A DNA stretch of 6,964 bases from JBKBXU01 sp046313675 (GTDB taxonomy: Bacteria; Bacteroidota; Bacteroidia; Cytophagales; Cytophagaceae): the NCBI GenBank assembly GCA_046313675.1, contig JBKBXU010000259.1, positions 1 to 6,964 on the forward strand, in the 5' to 3' direction. Below, one piece after another: positions 1-6,749 of this stretch. The notes under the pieces are model-generated. The model searched no databases, was not told where the DNA came from, and saw only the letters and a list, made by a program, of their open reading frames with translations. Position 1 is the first letter of the stretch; each line of letters starts with the position of its first letter. A program made the position numbers and the translations under genes.

Positions 1-1939
1 ATCCACCTGCATTGGTATAAGTGGCCACATAATTACCAGCCTGATTTGTTTGGATATTACTTAAAGTGATCTCACGGCTTGTAGCACTATAATTGTTAGG
101 TCCGCTCCAGCTCCACGATCCGCCAGTAACAGGTTGCGGCCCAAACCGCACAGAGTTGCCAACAACTAAAGTTGCAGAAGAAGTCTGTGACCATGCTCCA
201 CCATTGATCTGTACATAAGGTATAATGGTTGTTGGGGTGCAAGGAGTAGCAAATTCTACATAATTGATATTAAACCAGCTTCCATCCATGGTGATACGCA
301 TTACCTTTTCTCCTGCTGTTAAAGCTATATTTTCAATGGTCACACTCTCCCAATCCTGCCATCCTCCTGTATTAGGGACAGTGATGGGGCCCGAGATGTC
401 AACACCGTCCATTAGTACACGGAAGCTACCGCCTGCATTAGTTGAGGCTACACGGGCTGTCAGGTTATAATTTCTTGCAGTGGCCACATTGACTGTATAT
501 TCCAACCACTCCCCAGCCGCAATCCAGCCCACGTTATAACCGCCACCCTGGTCAGAACAAACTTCGATGTCTACGTCATCGTTACGGAATACATTTCCGG
601 AATTTCCTGGGGTAAGGTCGTTGTATGCTACTCCTTGTCCACCTAAGTCATACCTTTCTGCCTGTATGATCCCCGGTATTGAAGCAGGGGTACCGCCATA
701 AGGTGATTGAACAGCAGTATTCGCACCTACTCCATTGAACGTTGTTACACTTTGCGCATCCAGGGTAATTTGGAATGTTCCGTTGGGGGCATTCACATTT
801 GCCTCTTTTAATAAGCTCTTTGATCCTGATGTAACATATTTTTCCCAAGTGGTTACTCTGGTGCCAGGTATTGAAAGGGTAATCGTTCTGGATGATGAAC
901 CTCTATTGACAGCAACTATTGCTACATCATTACCTTTTTTGTAAGCAGATACATAAACATCTGAAACCGGGTTTTTCGTAGCATCGATTCGCACATATCC
1001 TGGACGGATAAATTTAGAATATTGAGCCATGCAATATCCTCGTTTGCTTATTTGTCCGTTTTCTTTGATCGGACTGTAATAACGTCTTATATACCACCAC
1101 ACATAGGTACTAAACTCAGCCTCAACCATCGAATTATGAATATTATAGGCTACATCTAATGCCATAGGCCATAAATCTGCATCATTCCTGCTATCTGTGT
1201 AAACTTCCGTCATCCAAAGTTCTTTACCCATTCCTTTTTCCTTGAAAAGCGGATAAGGGAAATCTCTAAGCTGGGTACCGTATAAATGAGCACCAAGAAT
1301 ATCCAGATTAGCCAGGGCCGCAGGATCATTCAATATAGGATCTGAAATATTTTTCCTATATTGAAATGATTCGGGAGCAATCACTCTTGTTTGAATAGAT
1401 CCTGCATTTTCCTTCATAAACCGAAGAATTTCTTGCGGTGTCCAATCTGTCCAGTCGTGTGCATAATCCGGCTCGTTTTGAATAGAAATGGCATACAGAT
1501 CTACCCCATTATTTTTCATGAAAGTATTAAAATCATTCAGGTGAGTCGCATATGCGTTATACCTGTCATATCTTAACCTTTTTCTGCCGTCAACCACTTC
1601 TGTCATGCTGCTTGGTGGATTCCAGGGAGAAGCGAAAACAATTGCACCCAATGCTATAGCTCTTCTGGCTGTTTCAATTTCTCTTTGCCATTGAGTAGGG
1701 TTGTCACTAATCCAGATCCTAAGAATAGACATCCCAATTTGCCCTGGACCGTTTCCAAAGGCGGTGTTTCTTTGATCAGGGGTCAAATCTCCAATCCATA
1801 CAGGATGGTTCATTCCACCAAAACCCTTTATGTCTTGCCTTGTCTGGTTAAGATTTATTGTTGCTGTCTGTGCCCAAGTAATGCTCGTGCCTACAATTAA
1901 CAACAGTGTGATAAAAAAATTTTTAAAAATGTTTTTCAT
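1..1939 (-). CDS. Secreted GH30 (subfamily 8-like) glucuronoxylanase with CBM6 and Ig-like module, 3' end off the window
   Basis: Probable endo-1,4-beta-xylanase that cuts glucuronoxylan outside the cell. The frame is open for 646 codons from ATG at 1939 with no stop before the window edge. Residues 1-23 are a signal peptide: a Lys/Asn/Phe start, the hydrophobic run ITLLLIVG, and likely cleavage in TWA-Q. Residues ~26-405 are the GH30 barrel plus side beta domain: DIKGFGG near 36, acid/base Glu156 in SIQNEPD, nucleophile Glu245 in LWMTEVY. WWYIRR (281-286), followed by SKRGY and RPGYVRIDATKNP, closely resembles Bacillus subtilis XynC as I remember it; in that subfamily an Arg in this loop contacts the glucuronic acid side group. 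Residues ~423-563 look like CBM6 (IQAERYD, GEWLEYTV, FNINYVEF). Residues ~566-646 start an Ig/PKD-like repeat. More Ig-like modules and a T9SS C-terminal sorting domain would be usual downstream but cannot be seen. The next in-frame Met (43) would lose the signal peptide, so 1939 is preferred. I see no clear Shine-Dalgarno or promoter. Confidence 0.93.
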   Translation of the reverse strand, partial: MKNIFKNFFITLLLIVGTSITWAQTATINLNQTRQDIKGFGGMNHPVWIGDLTPDQRNTAFGNGPGQIGMSILRIWISDNPTQWQREIETARRAIALGAIVFASPWNPPSSMTEVVDGRKRLRYDRYNAYATHLNDFNTFMKNNGVDLYAISIQNEPDYAHDWTDWTPQEILRFMKENAGSIQTRVIAPESFQYRKNISDPILNDPAALANLDILGAHLYGTQLRDFPYPLFKEKGMGKELWMTEVYTDSRNDADLWPMALDVAYNIHNSMVEAEFSTYVWWYIRRYYSPIKENGQISKRGYCMAQYSKFIRPGYVRIDATKNPVSDVYVSAYKKGNDVAIVAVNRGSSSRTITLSIPGTRVTTWEKYVTSGSKSLLKEANVNAPNGTFQITLDAQSVTTFNGVGANTAVQSPYGGTPASIPGIIQAERYDLGGQGVAYNDLTPGNSGNVFRNDDVDIEVCSDQGGGYNVGWIAAGEWLEYTVNVATARNYNLTARVASTNAGGSFRVLMDGVDISGPITVPNTGGWQDWESVTIENIALTAGEKVMRITMDGSWFNINYVEFATPCTPTTIIPYVQINGGAWSQTSSATLVVGNSVRFGPQPVTGGSWSWSGPNNYSATSREITLSNIQTNQAGNYVATYTNAGG

Positions 1940-2061
1940 AATTTTTTTTGAAGTTTGAATGGTAGGTAAGCTACGGTTCAAGCCAAAAAAAGTCATCAGC
2001 AGAATTAAACTTTTTTTATACGAACTATGATAATTACAATAGTCGTCTAACATCAAAACAG

Positions 2062-2271
2062 ATGCCTGCCATGAGACAACTATTTAAGAATTGCAAGGGA
2101 GATTTCTATAGTATTGCTGGGAAGTGGGATGCCACCATGGTAGAAGCTATAGGTAGCCACAAACATAAAATCATGATCAATATTCGAATACGGTCTATTC
2201 CAGCATTTAAAGAGGCCTTTCGAAACAAAAAATTATTAACTCCAAAAACTTCACTATCCGTAGAGTTCTGA
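2062..2271 (+). other. Unrecognised 69-codon ORF, possibly a gene remnant
   Basis: This is the only plus-strand ORF that does not lie opposite a real gene. The product would be a basic protein of 69 residues. Its last codons (LSVEF and the stop) are the first bases of the repeat element at 2254, so the reading frame as it stands ends inside the repeat. There is no ribosome-binding site, no signal peptide and no domain that I recognise. The frame stays open upstream to about 1978 without another ATG. It could be a chance ORF or the rest of an older gene cut off when the repeat arrived. I do not assign a function. Confidence 0.15.
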
Positions 2272-2391
2272 AAGGTACGGATTTATTATCAAAAGGAGAA
2301 TTGGTCTCCCGTGCAGCATTCGGTTAAAACCGAGTCACAGACTCTCTTTTATTGTAAAATCCTTAAAAACCCTGCGGAATTTTAAGGATAG
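2254..2391. repeat. Structured intergenic repeat, copy 1
   Basis: This 138-bp unit matches 6584-6723 in the same orientation; 2281-2337 is identical over 57 bp. It begins with CTATCC and ends with GGATAG, a 6-bp terminal inverted repeat. Inside is a string of inverted repeats: CCGTA/TACGG (2258-2262 with 2276-2280), GGAGA/TCTCC (2295-2299 with 2305-2309), TCGGT/ACCGA (2320-2324 with 2329-2333), GAGTC/GACTC (2332-2336 with 2340-2344), and a perfect 10-bp stem ATCCTTAAAA/TTTTAAGGAT (2359-2368 with 2380-2389). On the minus strand it lies 66 bp after the last kinase gene and 314 bp before the GH30 start. No target duplication is visible and no transposase gene is nearby. It could be a structured RNA leader, a terminator-like unit, or a MITE/REP-like non-autonomous element; I do not recognise the family. 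Confidence 0.85.
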
Positions 2392-2441
2392 ATATGTTAC
2401 TTACATGCGAGACCAGAATTTTTTAAAGAAGTTTTATACAA

Positions 2442-2459
2442 AAGGATAAAATAATCCTT
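2442..2459 (-). terminator. Weak terminator-like hairpin at the end of the kinase operon
   Basis: Read on the minus strand, AAGGAT (2459-2454) and ATCCTT (2447-2442) form a perfect 6-bp stem with a 6-nt loop. A short TTTT run overlaps its 3' arm and continues just past it, and the stem overlaps the TAA stop of the last kinase gene. It is AT-rich and short, so it may be a poor terminator. Its stem sequence is the same hexamer pair found in the large hairpin of the neighbouring repeat, so it may belong to that structure instead. Confidence 0.35.
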
Positions 2460-4023
2460 ACTGAAAATTTGCAGAACCTACTTCTGAATCATCCTGAGAT
2501 TTTATTTTTGGATGTTTAAAAAATAATTTAAATTCGGAACCTTCCCCAAGAGAACTTGTGAGAGAAATATCCCCGCCGTTGTTGTCCATTATTCTCTTTA
2601 CAATATATAGTCCTATTCCTGATCCCTCCACATGTGCATGAAAGCGCTTAAACATACTAAAAGCTTTGGTAAGGTTATCTTCTGAAAATCCAAGGCCATT
2701 ATCTTTCACTGTCAGAATAAGATGTTCATCTGAGCTTTCTGTTTTGATATAAATTTCAGGACTCTTTTCCTGGCACCTGTATTTGATCGCATTGCTCAAC
2801 AAGTTATAAATAATGCTTTTAAGATCTTTTCTGGAAAATTTAATCTTAGAGCATCCTGAAAGATCCATTTTAATACTTGCCTGTGATTCTTTAATCTGAT
2901 CTCTAATGGAAAGAGAAACGTCCTCAATCATTTCATAAAGATCAATTTCCTCCTGATTTTCGGAGACATCATTTTGAACTTTACTTATCTCCGTTAAGTC
3001 ACGAATTGTATTTTTAAAACGCTGAAGAGAAGCTTTGATCATTTCAAAAATGGCTTTAATTTCTTCTTTATCTACTCCGGAATAAATTGAATCTTCTAAA
3101 GTTGTAATAAGTCCTTCAATATTTGAAATAGGTGCTTTCAAATCATGAGATGCGGTATATACAAAATTATCAAGATCGTTATTGGTCTTCTTTAACTGCC
3201 CGTTGTTCAGACTAAGCTCTTCGTTTATTTTTTCAAGTTGCTTTCGGCTATCAATAAGGTCTTCCTGTACCACTTTTAGGTCGTGTATATCTGTATTTGT
3301 CCCCAACCACATCAAAGGATTTCCATTTTGATCTTTCTGGGCAACAGCACATGACAAATGCCAGCGATACTCATTGTATTTGTTCCGAAGGCGATATTGA
3401 AATTGAAAATCTTCTCCCGATTCAAATGCTTTTTGCCAAATTTCCTTATTCTTTTCTACATCTTCAAAATGGACAATATCACCCCAATCATTTTTTAAAA
3501 GAGTATCATAGCTCAAACCGGTATAATCTACCCACAATTTATTAAAATAAGTCATTTTCCCGTCTTTGTCCGCAGTCCAAACCTTCTGAGGAATTGCCTC
3601 AATAAGAAACCTGGTTCTTTCTTCAACCAATTTGATTTCTTTTTCTGCCTGCTTTTTATCAATAATGTTGATTACAGCCGATGGCAGACGAACCAGACTG
3701 GATTTTAAAATGTAATCATCGGCACCTTGCTTTATGCATTCTACAGCAATTTCCTCTGTTTGATTGCCTGTTACAAGAATAAAAGGGATGTTAGGATGAT
3801 TGGAATTTCTTATTTTCAGTGCTTCCAAGGCACCAAAAGTAGGTAAAGAATAATCTGAGATAATTACATCAGGGGAATTATGTTCTAAATAAGAAGTAAA
3901 AGCTTTTCTTGTTTCAACTCTGTCATATTGAAATCTGAGATTCGCACTCTCAAGTTCCATCACAACCAGTTCGGCATCTGTGGCAACGTCTTCTACTATT
4001 AAAATATTCAGAGATTTGTTCAT
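2458..4023 (-). CDS. Soluble hybrid histidine kinase, REC-PAS-HisKA-HATPase_c
   Basis: A 521-residue sensor kinase with a receiver at its N-terminus. Residues 1-125 are a CheY-like receiver with acidic pair Glu11/Asp12, phospho-acceptor Asp57 (DVIISDYSLP), Thr85 and Lys107. Residues ~135-250 are a PAS/PAC sensor domain (VWTADKDGKMTYFN, then WLGTNTDIHDLK). A coiled coil follows at ~250-285. The HisKA domain has His293 in ASHDLKAP. The ATPase domain (~395-505) has the N box NLLSNAIKY with Asn411, G1 DNGLGF (441-446), F box FSMFKRFH and G2 GSGIGLYIV. All catalytic residues are present. There is no signal peptide or membrane segment, so it should be cytosolic and sense an internal signal through PAS or be gated by phosphorylation of its own receiver. 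It is the third gene of the operon, 18 bp after the single-domain receiver, which can be expected to exchange phosphate with it. The ligand is unknown. Confidence 0.93.
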   Translation of the reverse strand: MNKSLNILIVEDVATDAELVVMELESANLRFQYDRVETRKAFTSYLEHNSPDVIISDYSLPTFGALEALKIRNSNHPNIPFILVTGNQTEEIAVECIKQGADDYILKSSLVRLPSAVINIIDKKQAEKEIKLVEERTRFLIEAIPQKVWTADKDGKMTYFNKLWVDYTGLSYDTLLKNDWGDIVHFEDVEKNKEIWQKAFESGEDFQFQYRLRNKYNEYRWHLSCAVAQKDQNGNPLMWLGTNTDIHDLKVVQEDLIDSRKQLEKINEELSLNNGQLKKTNNDLDNFVYTASHDLKAPISNIEGLITTLEDSIYSGVDKEEIKAIFEMIKASLQRFKNTIRDLTEISKVQNDVSENQEEIDLYEMIEDVSLSIRDQIKESQASIKMDLSGCSKIKFSRKDLKSIIYNLLSNAIKYRCQEKSPEIYIKTESSDEHLILTVKDNGLGFSEDNLTKAFSMFKRFHAHVEGSGIGLYIVKRIMDNNGGDISLTSSLGEGSEFKLFFKHPKIKSQDDSEVGSANFQ

Positions 4024-4041
4024 GGAAAATTCGTGATAAAC

Positions 4042-4482
4042 TTAAGTCTTTGATAAAGGAGGCTCATTAATCAACATCCAATAATAACCTACACTTTTTA
4101 ACGATTCTACAAATTTATCAAACTCAACCGGCTTTACTATATAGCTATTTGCACCTAAATTATAGGCTGTATCAATATCAGGCTCCTCTCTTGAAGATGT
4201 AAGCATGATTACAGGTATTCTTCTGGTTTCGTCGTTTTCTTTGATTATTTTCAACACTTCCAAGCCATTTAGCTTAGGCAGTTTAAGGTCGAGAAGGACA
4301 ACTTTAGGATGTGGGTTTTTTATCCCTGCATATTTCCCTTTATTAAAAATATAGTCTAAGGCTTCAGGACCATCTACGACATGCTCAATTTTATTGGCGA
4401 GTTTATATTCATTCAAAGCAGAGATTGCAAGTTCCGCATCATCTGCATTATCCTCTACCAATAATATTTCTATCTGATTCAT
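4042..4482 (-). CDS. Single-domain response regulator, CheY/Rcp1-like
   Basis: A 146-residue stand-alone receiver. The acidic pair is Glu10/Asp11 (LLVEDNADDAEL), the phospho-acceptor is Asp65 in VVLLDLKLPK, the switch Thr is Thr95 (IMLTSS) and the conserved Lys is Lys117 (IVKP). The tail GYYWMLINEPP is typical of the Rcp1 group that partners phytochrome-like and PAS kinases. There is no DNA-binding or enzymatic output domain, so it probably passes phosphate or acts by protein contact. A longer reading frame opens at 4584, but that would overlap the upstream kinase gene by 79 bp and add 34 residues unlike any receiver; the ATG at 4482 places the first beta strand (IEILLVED) directly after the start, as usual. 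It lies 23 bp after the first kinase and 18 bp before the second, so all three are very likely co-transcribed. Confidence 0.94.
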   Translation of the reverse strand: MNQIEILLVEDNADDAELAISALNEYKLANKIEHVVDGPEALDYIFNKGKYAGIKNPHPKVVLLDLKLPKLNGLEVLKIIKENDETRRIPVIMLTSSREEPDIDTAYNLGANSYIVKPVEFDKFVESLKSVGYYWMLINEPPLSKT

Positions 4483-4505
4483 CTTACAAGTTAGTTCAAA
4501 GATAT

Positions 4506-6464
4506 TTATTTTTGCTTTATTTCTTTTTTTACAGGCAAAGTAAAATAAAAAGTAGCTCCATTCCAAGGCTTTCCCTCTGCCCAAACAGTGCCGCCATGCC
4601 TATGGACTATCCGCTGGACTGTGGCCAATCCTACTCCACTGCCGGAAAACTCTTCTTCAGAATGCAGTCGTTGAAAAACTCCGAAAAGTTTATCTTTATA
4701 CTCCATCTCAAAACCTGCCCCATTATCTTTCACATAGTAAACCACCCGTCCGTTTTCTTTCACTGATCCTATTTCAATTATTGGGCCTGCTGTTTTTGAA
4801 GAAAATTTAATAGCATTGGAAATAAGGTTGTGCCACACCTGATGCAACATTTCCCGATCGGCAGGAGCATCAGGCAGCGTCTCAACTTTAATTAGTGCTT
4901 TATGATCAGGGAATTGTTCATTACATTCATTAATTACCTTACCGACAATTTCTTCCATAGAAACATGCTTGTGGTTAATTTCCTTCCTGTTCAGTCTCGA
5001 GAATTCCAGAAGTGAATCAATCATTGATCCCATTTTTTGTGCATTGTTTCTGACTATGCCAAGCAATCTTCTTCCTTCATCATCCAAATAGTCCTGATAC
5101 TGATTGGCCAGTTTTCTTCCAAAACCATCAATGGCCCTCAAAGGTGATCGAAGGTCATGGGATATGGTATAACAGAATGCTTCCAGTTCTTTATTTGAGG
5201 CCTCAAGTAAAGCCTTCCTTTGTTTAAGTGCTTCCTCAATATTTTTCCTGTCCGTTATATCCATTATAGAGCCGGAAATTCTTATTGGTTTTCCTTCTAT
5301 ATCATAGAATACTTTTCCTTTTGTCCATATATGTCTAAGAATGTTATCAGATTTTCTAAAAATCCGATATTCACAAAGGTAAGGATCTCCGGTTTTGAAA
5401 GAATGTTGCAAAGCTTCTTCCACCCTTTCACGATCATCCGGATGTAAATACTGCTCAAATTCAGAAAAATCATAAGTTTCACCCTCGGTATAACCAAAAA
5501 TCTTTGCCACCTCAGGCGTTACCACAGATTTATCATCTTTAATGTGCCAATCATAACTACCAACGCCGGCAATTTCCTGTGTTTCCAACAAAAGAGTTTC
5601 GCTTTTCTTAATTTTATCTTCCGCAGACTTAACATCTGTAATGTCTAAACCTATTCCTGAAATTTTTAATACCTTTCCCTCCTCAACCACTACAGCCTTT
5701 CCCCCACCTTCTATCCATCGTATGCTTCCATCCTTTCTGATGATTTTGTGCCTTAGCAAATAAGGTGTTTGATGCTGCAGGCAGGCATTCACATGACTCA
5801 GCATTAATTCCCGCTCATCGGGGTGAAGGTGGCTTTGATAGAGTTCATAAGAGATTTCTACTTCACCAGGCTGGTAACCAAATATCCGGAATAACTCATC
5901 AGACCATGCGATCTTATTTTTCACAAGATCAAATTCCCAACTTCCCATATGAGATATGGCCTGAGCCTCTTTAAGGTGCTCTTCCCGCTTGGTTACCTCT
6001 TCTCTGTTTATCTCTGTAAATGTAACGATGGAAAGAGTTTCCTGAAACGTATAAAAATCTTCAATTTCCCGGAGAAGAGCAATGATATGCTCCGGGTCTT
6101 GAGTATAATTAGTCAGGAAGGTCAAAAATGAATGTTTCTTGACATTGTTAACCAATGGAATGTCTATAGCATCTACTTTATCCCGAGGAATGCCTGGTAT
6201 TTTATCATCTTTCCATTCCTGATTTTTAAGTATTATCTGATCAACAGCATCCCCATTCATGATCTGCTCAAACAGTTCAACTGTACCCTTTTTGGAAAAC
6301 AGGAAGAGTTCTTCTTCTGATAAATGCGCAAGTATTTTTAGAAGTGGTACATCAAGCACTCTGGCACGCTCAATATCAGCTTTTACAAATTCATCAGTAT
6401 GATTTTCAAGAAGGAATGAAACGTAAGGTTTAAAATACTTAAAAGAAAGAAATTCTCTCTGCAT
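4506..6464 (-). CDS. Soluble PAS-PAS sensor histidine kinase
   Basis: A 652-residue cytosolic kinase, first gene of the operon. Residues ~1-155 are a mostly helical N-terminal region with no membrane segment; it resembles the RsbR-type N-terminal helical sensor seen in other Bacteroidota kinases (inference). Two PAS_3-type domains follow: ~166-280 (GSWEFDL, FGYQPGE, HLHPDERE, RWIEGGGKAVV, GIGLDITDVK) and ~292-407 (GSYDWHI, FGYTEGE, YLHPDDRE, GSIMDITDRK). A coiled coil links them to HisKA with His436 in TISHDLRSPL. The ATPase domain (~535-645) has N box HNLISNAIKF, G1 DNGAGF (580-585), F box FGVFQRLH and G2 GSGVGLATV. All expected catalytic residues are present. An in-frame ATG at 6560 would add 32 residues, but 6464 is favoured because MQREFLSFKYFKPYVSFL begins the helical domain cleanly. 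It has no receiver of its own, so the receiver encoded immediately downstream is its likely phosphate acceptor. Confidence 0.93.
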   Translation of the reverse strand: MQREFLSFKYFKPYVSFLLENHTDEFVKADIERARVLDVPLLKILAHLSEEELFLFSKKGTVELFEQIMNGDAVDQIILKNQEWKDDKIPGIPRDKVDAIDIPLVNNVKKHSFLTFLTNYTQDPEHIIALLREIEDFYTFQETLSIVTFTEINREEVTKREEHLKEAQAISHMGSWEFDLVKNKIAWSDELFRIFGYQPGEVEISYELYQSHLHPDERELMLSHVNACLQHQTPYLLRHKIIRKDGSIRWIEGGGKAVVVEEGKVLKISGIGLDITDVKSAEDKIKKSETLLLETQEIAGVGSYDWHIKDDKSVVTPEVAKIFGYTEGETYDFSEFEQYLHPDDRERVEEALQHSFKTGDPYLCEYRIFRKSDNILRHIWTKGKVFYDIEGKPIRISGSIMDITDRKNIEEALKQRKALLEASNKELEAFCYTISHDLRSPLRAIDGFGRKLANQYQDYLDDEGRRLLGIVRNNAQKMGSMIDSLLEFSRLNRKEINHKHVSMEEIVGKVINECNEQFPDHKALIKVETLPDAPADREMLHQVWHNLISNAIKFSSKTAGPIIEIGSVKENGRVVYYVKDNGAGFEMEYKDKLFGVFQRLHSEEEFSGSGVGLATVQRIVHRHGGTVWAEGKPWNGATFYFTLPVKKEIKQK

Positions 6465-6583
6465 AATTATTACTCTTGGAAATTGTGGTTTTAAAACTCC
6501 AATAATATAAAAATAATTAGGAAAGGTCATGATAAGCCAAAAAATTTCAACATTTTTCATCCAACTATCCCTAAAGTTCCCAC

Positions 6584-6723
6584 CTATCCGTAGCGTTCTA
6601 AAAGGCTCTACGAATTTATTATCAAAAGGAGAATTGGTCTCCCGTGCAGCATTCGGTTAAAACCGAGTCAGAGACTCTTATTTATTAAGTATCCTTAGAA
6701 ACCCTGCGGAATTCTAAGGATAG
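6584..6723. repeat. Structured intergenic repeat, copy 2
   Basis: A 140-bp unit matching 2254-2391 in the same orientation, with 6614-6670 identical over 57 bp. It has the same CTATCC and GGATAG ends. The first stem is kept but shifted to CGTAG/CTACG (6589-6593 with 6608-6612) around a short insertion. GGAGA/TCTCC, TCGGT/ACCGA (6653-6666) and GAGTC/GACTC are retained. The 10-bp stem ATCCTTAGAA/TTCTAAGGAT (6691-6700 with 6712-6721) differs from copy 1 by a paired change, G6698-C6714 in place of A-T. On the minus strand it lies 132 bp after one gene and 119 bp before the kinase operon start, a placement similar to copy 1. It may be a leader RNA, terminator-like unit or small mobile element. Confidence 0.85.
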
Positions 6724-6749
6724 GCACATAATATCCTTAATGTTTTCAT
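6714..6749 (-). promoter_or_regulatory. Possible leader peptide ORF with strong Shine-Dalgarno
   Basis: On the minus strand AGGAGGAGG (6763-6755) is followed 5 nt later by ATG at 6749 and an 11-codon ORF, MKTLRILCAYP, ending at TAG (6716-6714). Purine-rich ribosome sites like this are uncommon in Bacteroidota, and none of the large genes here has one. The ORF runs over TAAGGATA (6739-6732), which can pair with TATCCTTA (6722-6715), and its stop lies inside the 5' arm of the large repeat hairpin. This geometry would suit translation-coupled attenuation of the kinase operon, but an ORF this short can easily arise by chance and copy 1 of the repeat has no equivalent. Confidence 0.2.

Larger units (their letters stand above)
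1940..2457. other. 518-bp intergenic region between the signalling operon and the GH30 gene
   Basis: From high to low coordinates this region holds a small hairpin just after the last kinase gene, a ~65-bp AT-rich stretch, copy 1 of the structured repeat (2254-2391), and ~310 bp that should contain the promoter and leader of the GH30 gene. The ~100 bp before the GH30 start are rich in A and T runs. I found no convincing Bacteroidota promoter (TTTG about 19 bp before TAnnTTTG) on the minus strand. A plus-strand ORF of 69 codons lies here but is not convincing as a gene. No tRNA, CRISPR or insertion-sequence gene was seen. Confidence 0.7.

Noticed and set aside
648..944. ORFs on both strands within the GH30/CBM6 region
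   Set aside because: They are in the wrong frames inside a clear GH30-CBM6 coding sequence, which explains the conservation and composition there.
1940..2060. Bacteroidota promoter (TTTG, TAnnTTTG) for the GH30 gene
   Set aside because: Only partial matches were found, with wrong spacing between the two boxes.
2062..2271. Faint likeness of IPAFKEAF to the C-terminal part of M13 metallopeptidases
   Set aside because: Only a few residues agree and neither the preceding nor the following residues match, so it is treated as chance.
2279..2449. Open frame on the plus strand running through repeat copy 1
   Set aside because: It has no start codon near its beginning, and the same frame stops early in copy 2. 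The conserved signal is base pairing, not protein.
4042..4584. Longer 180-residue version of the response regulator starting at 4584
   Set aside because: The extra 34 residues overlap the end of the upstream kinase gene and resemble no receiver; the ATG at 4482 fits the receiver fold.
4506..6560. Longer 684-residue version of the first kinase starting at 6560
   Set aside because: The extra 32 residues lie in AT-rich leader sequence close to the repeat and contribute no recognisable domain; 6464 starts the helical domain directly. It is not fully excluded.
2254..6723. Repeat pair as a CRISPR array or composite transposon
   Set aside because: There are only two long copies 4.3 kb apart, with no spacers, and no transposase gene or target duplication within or beside them.
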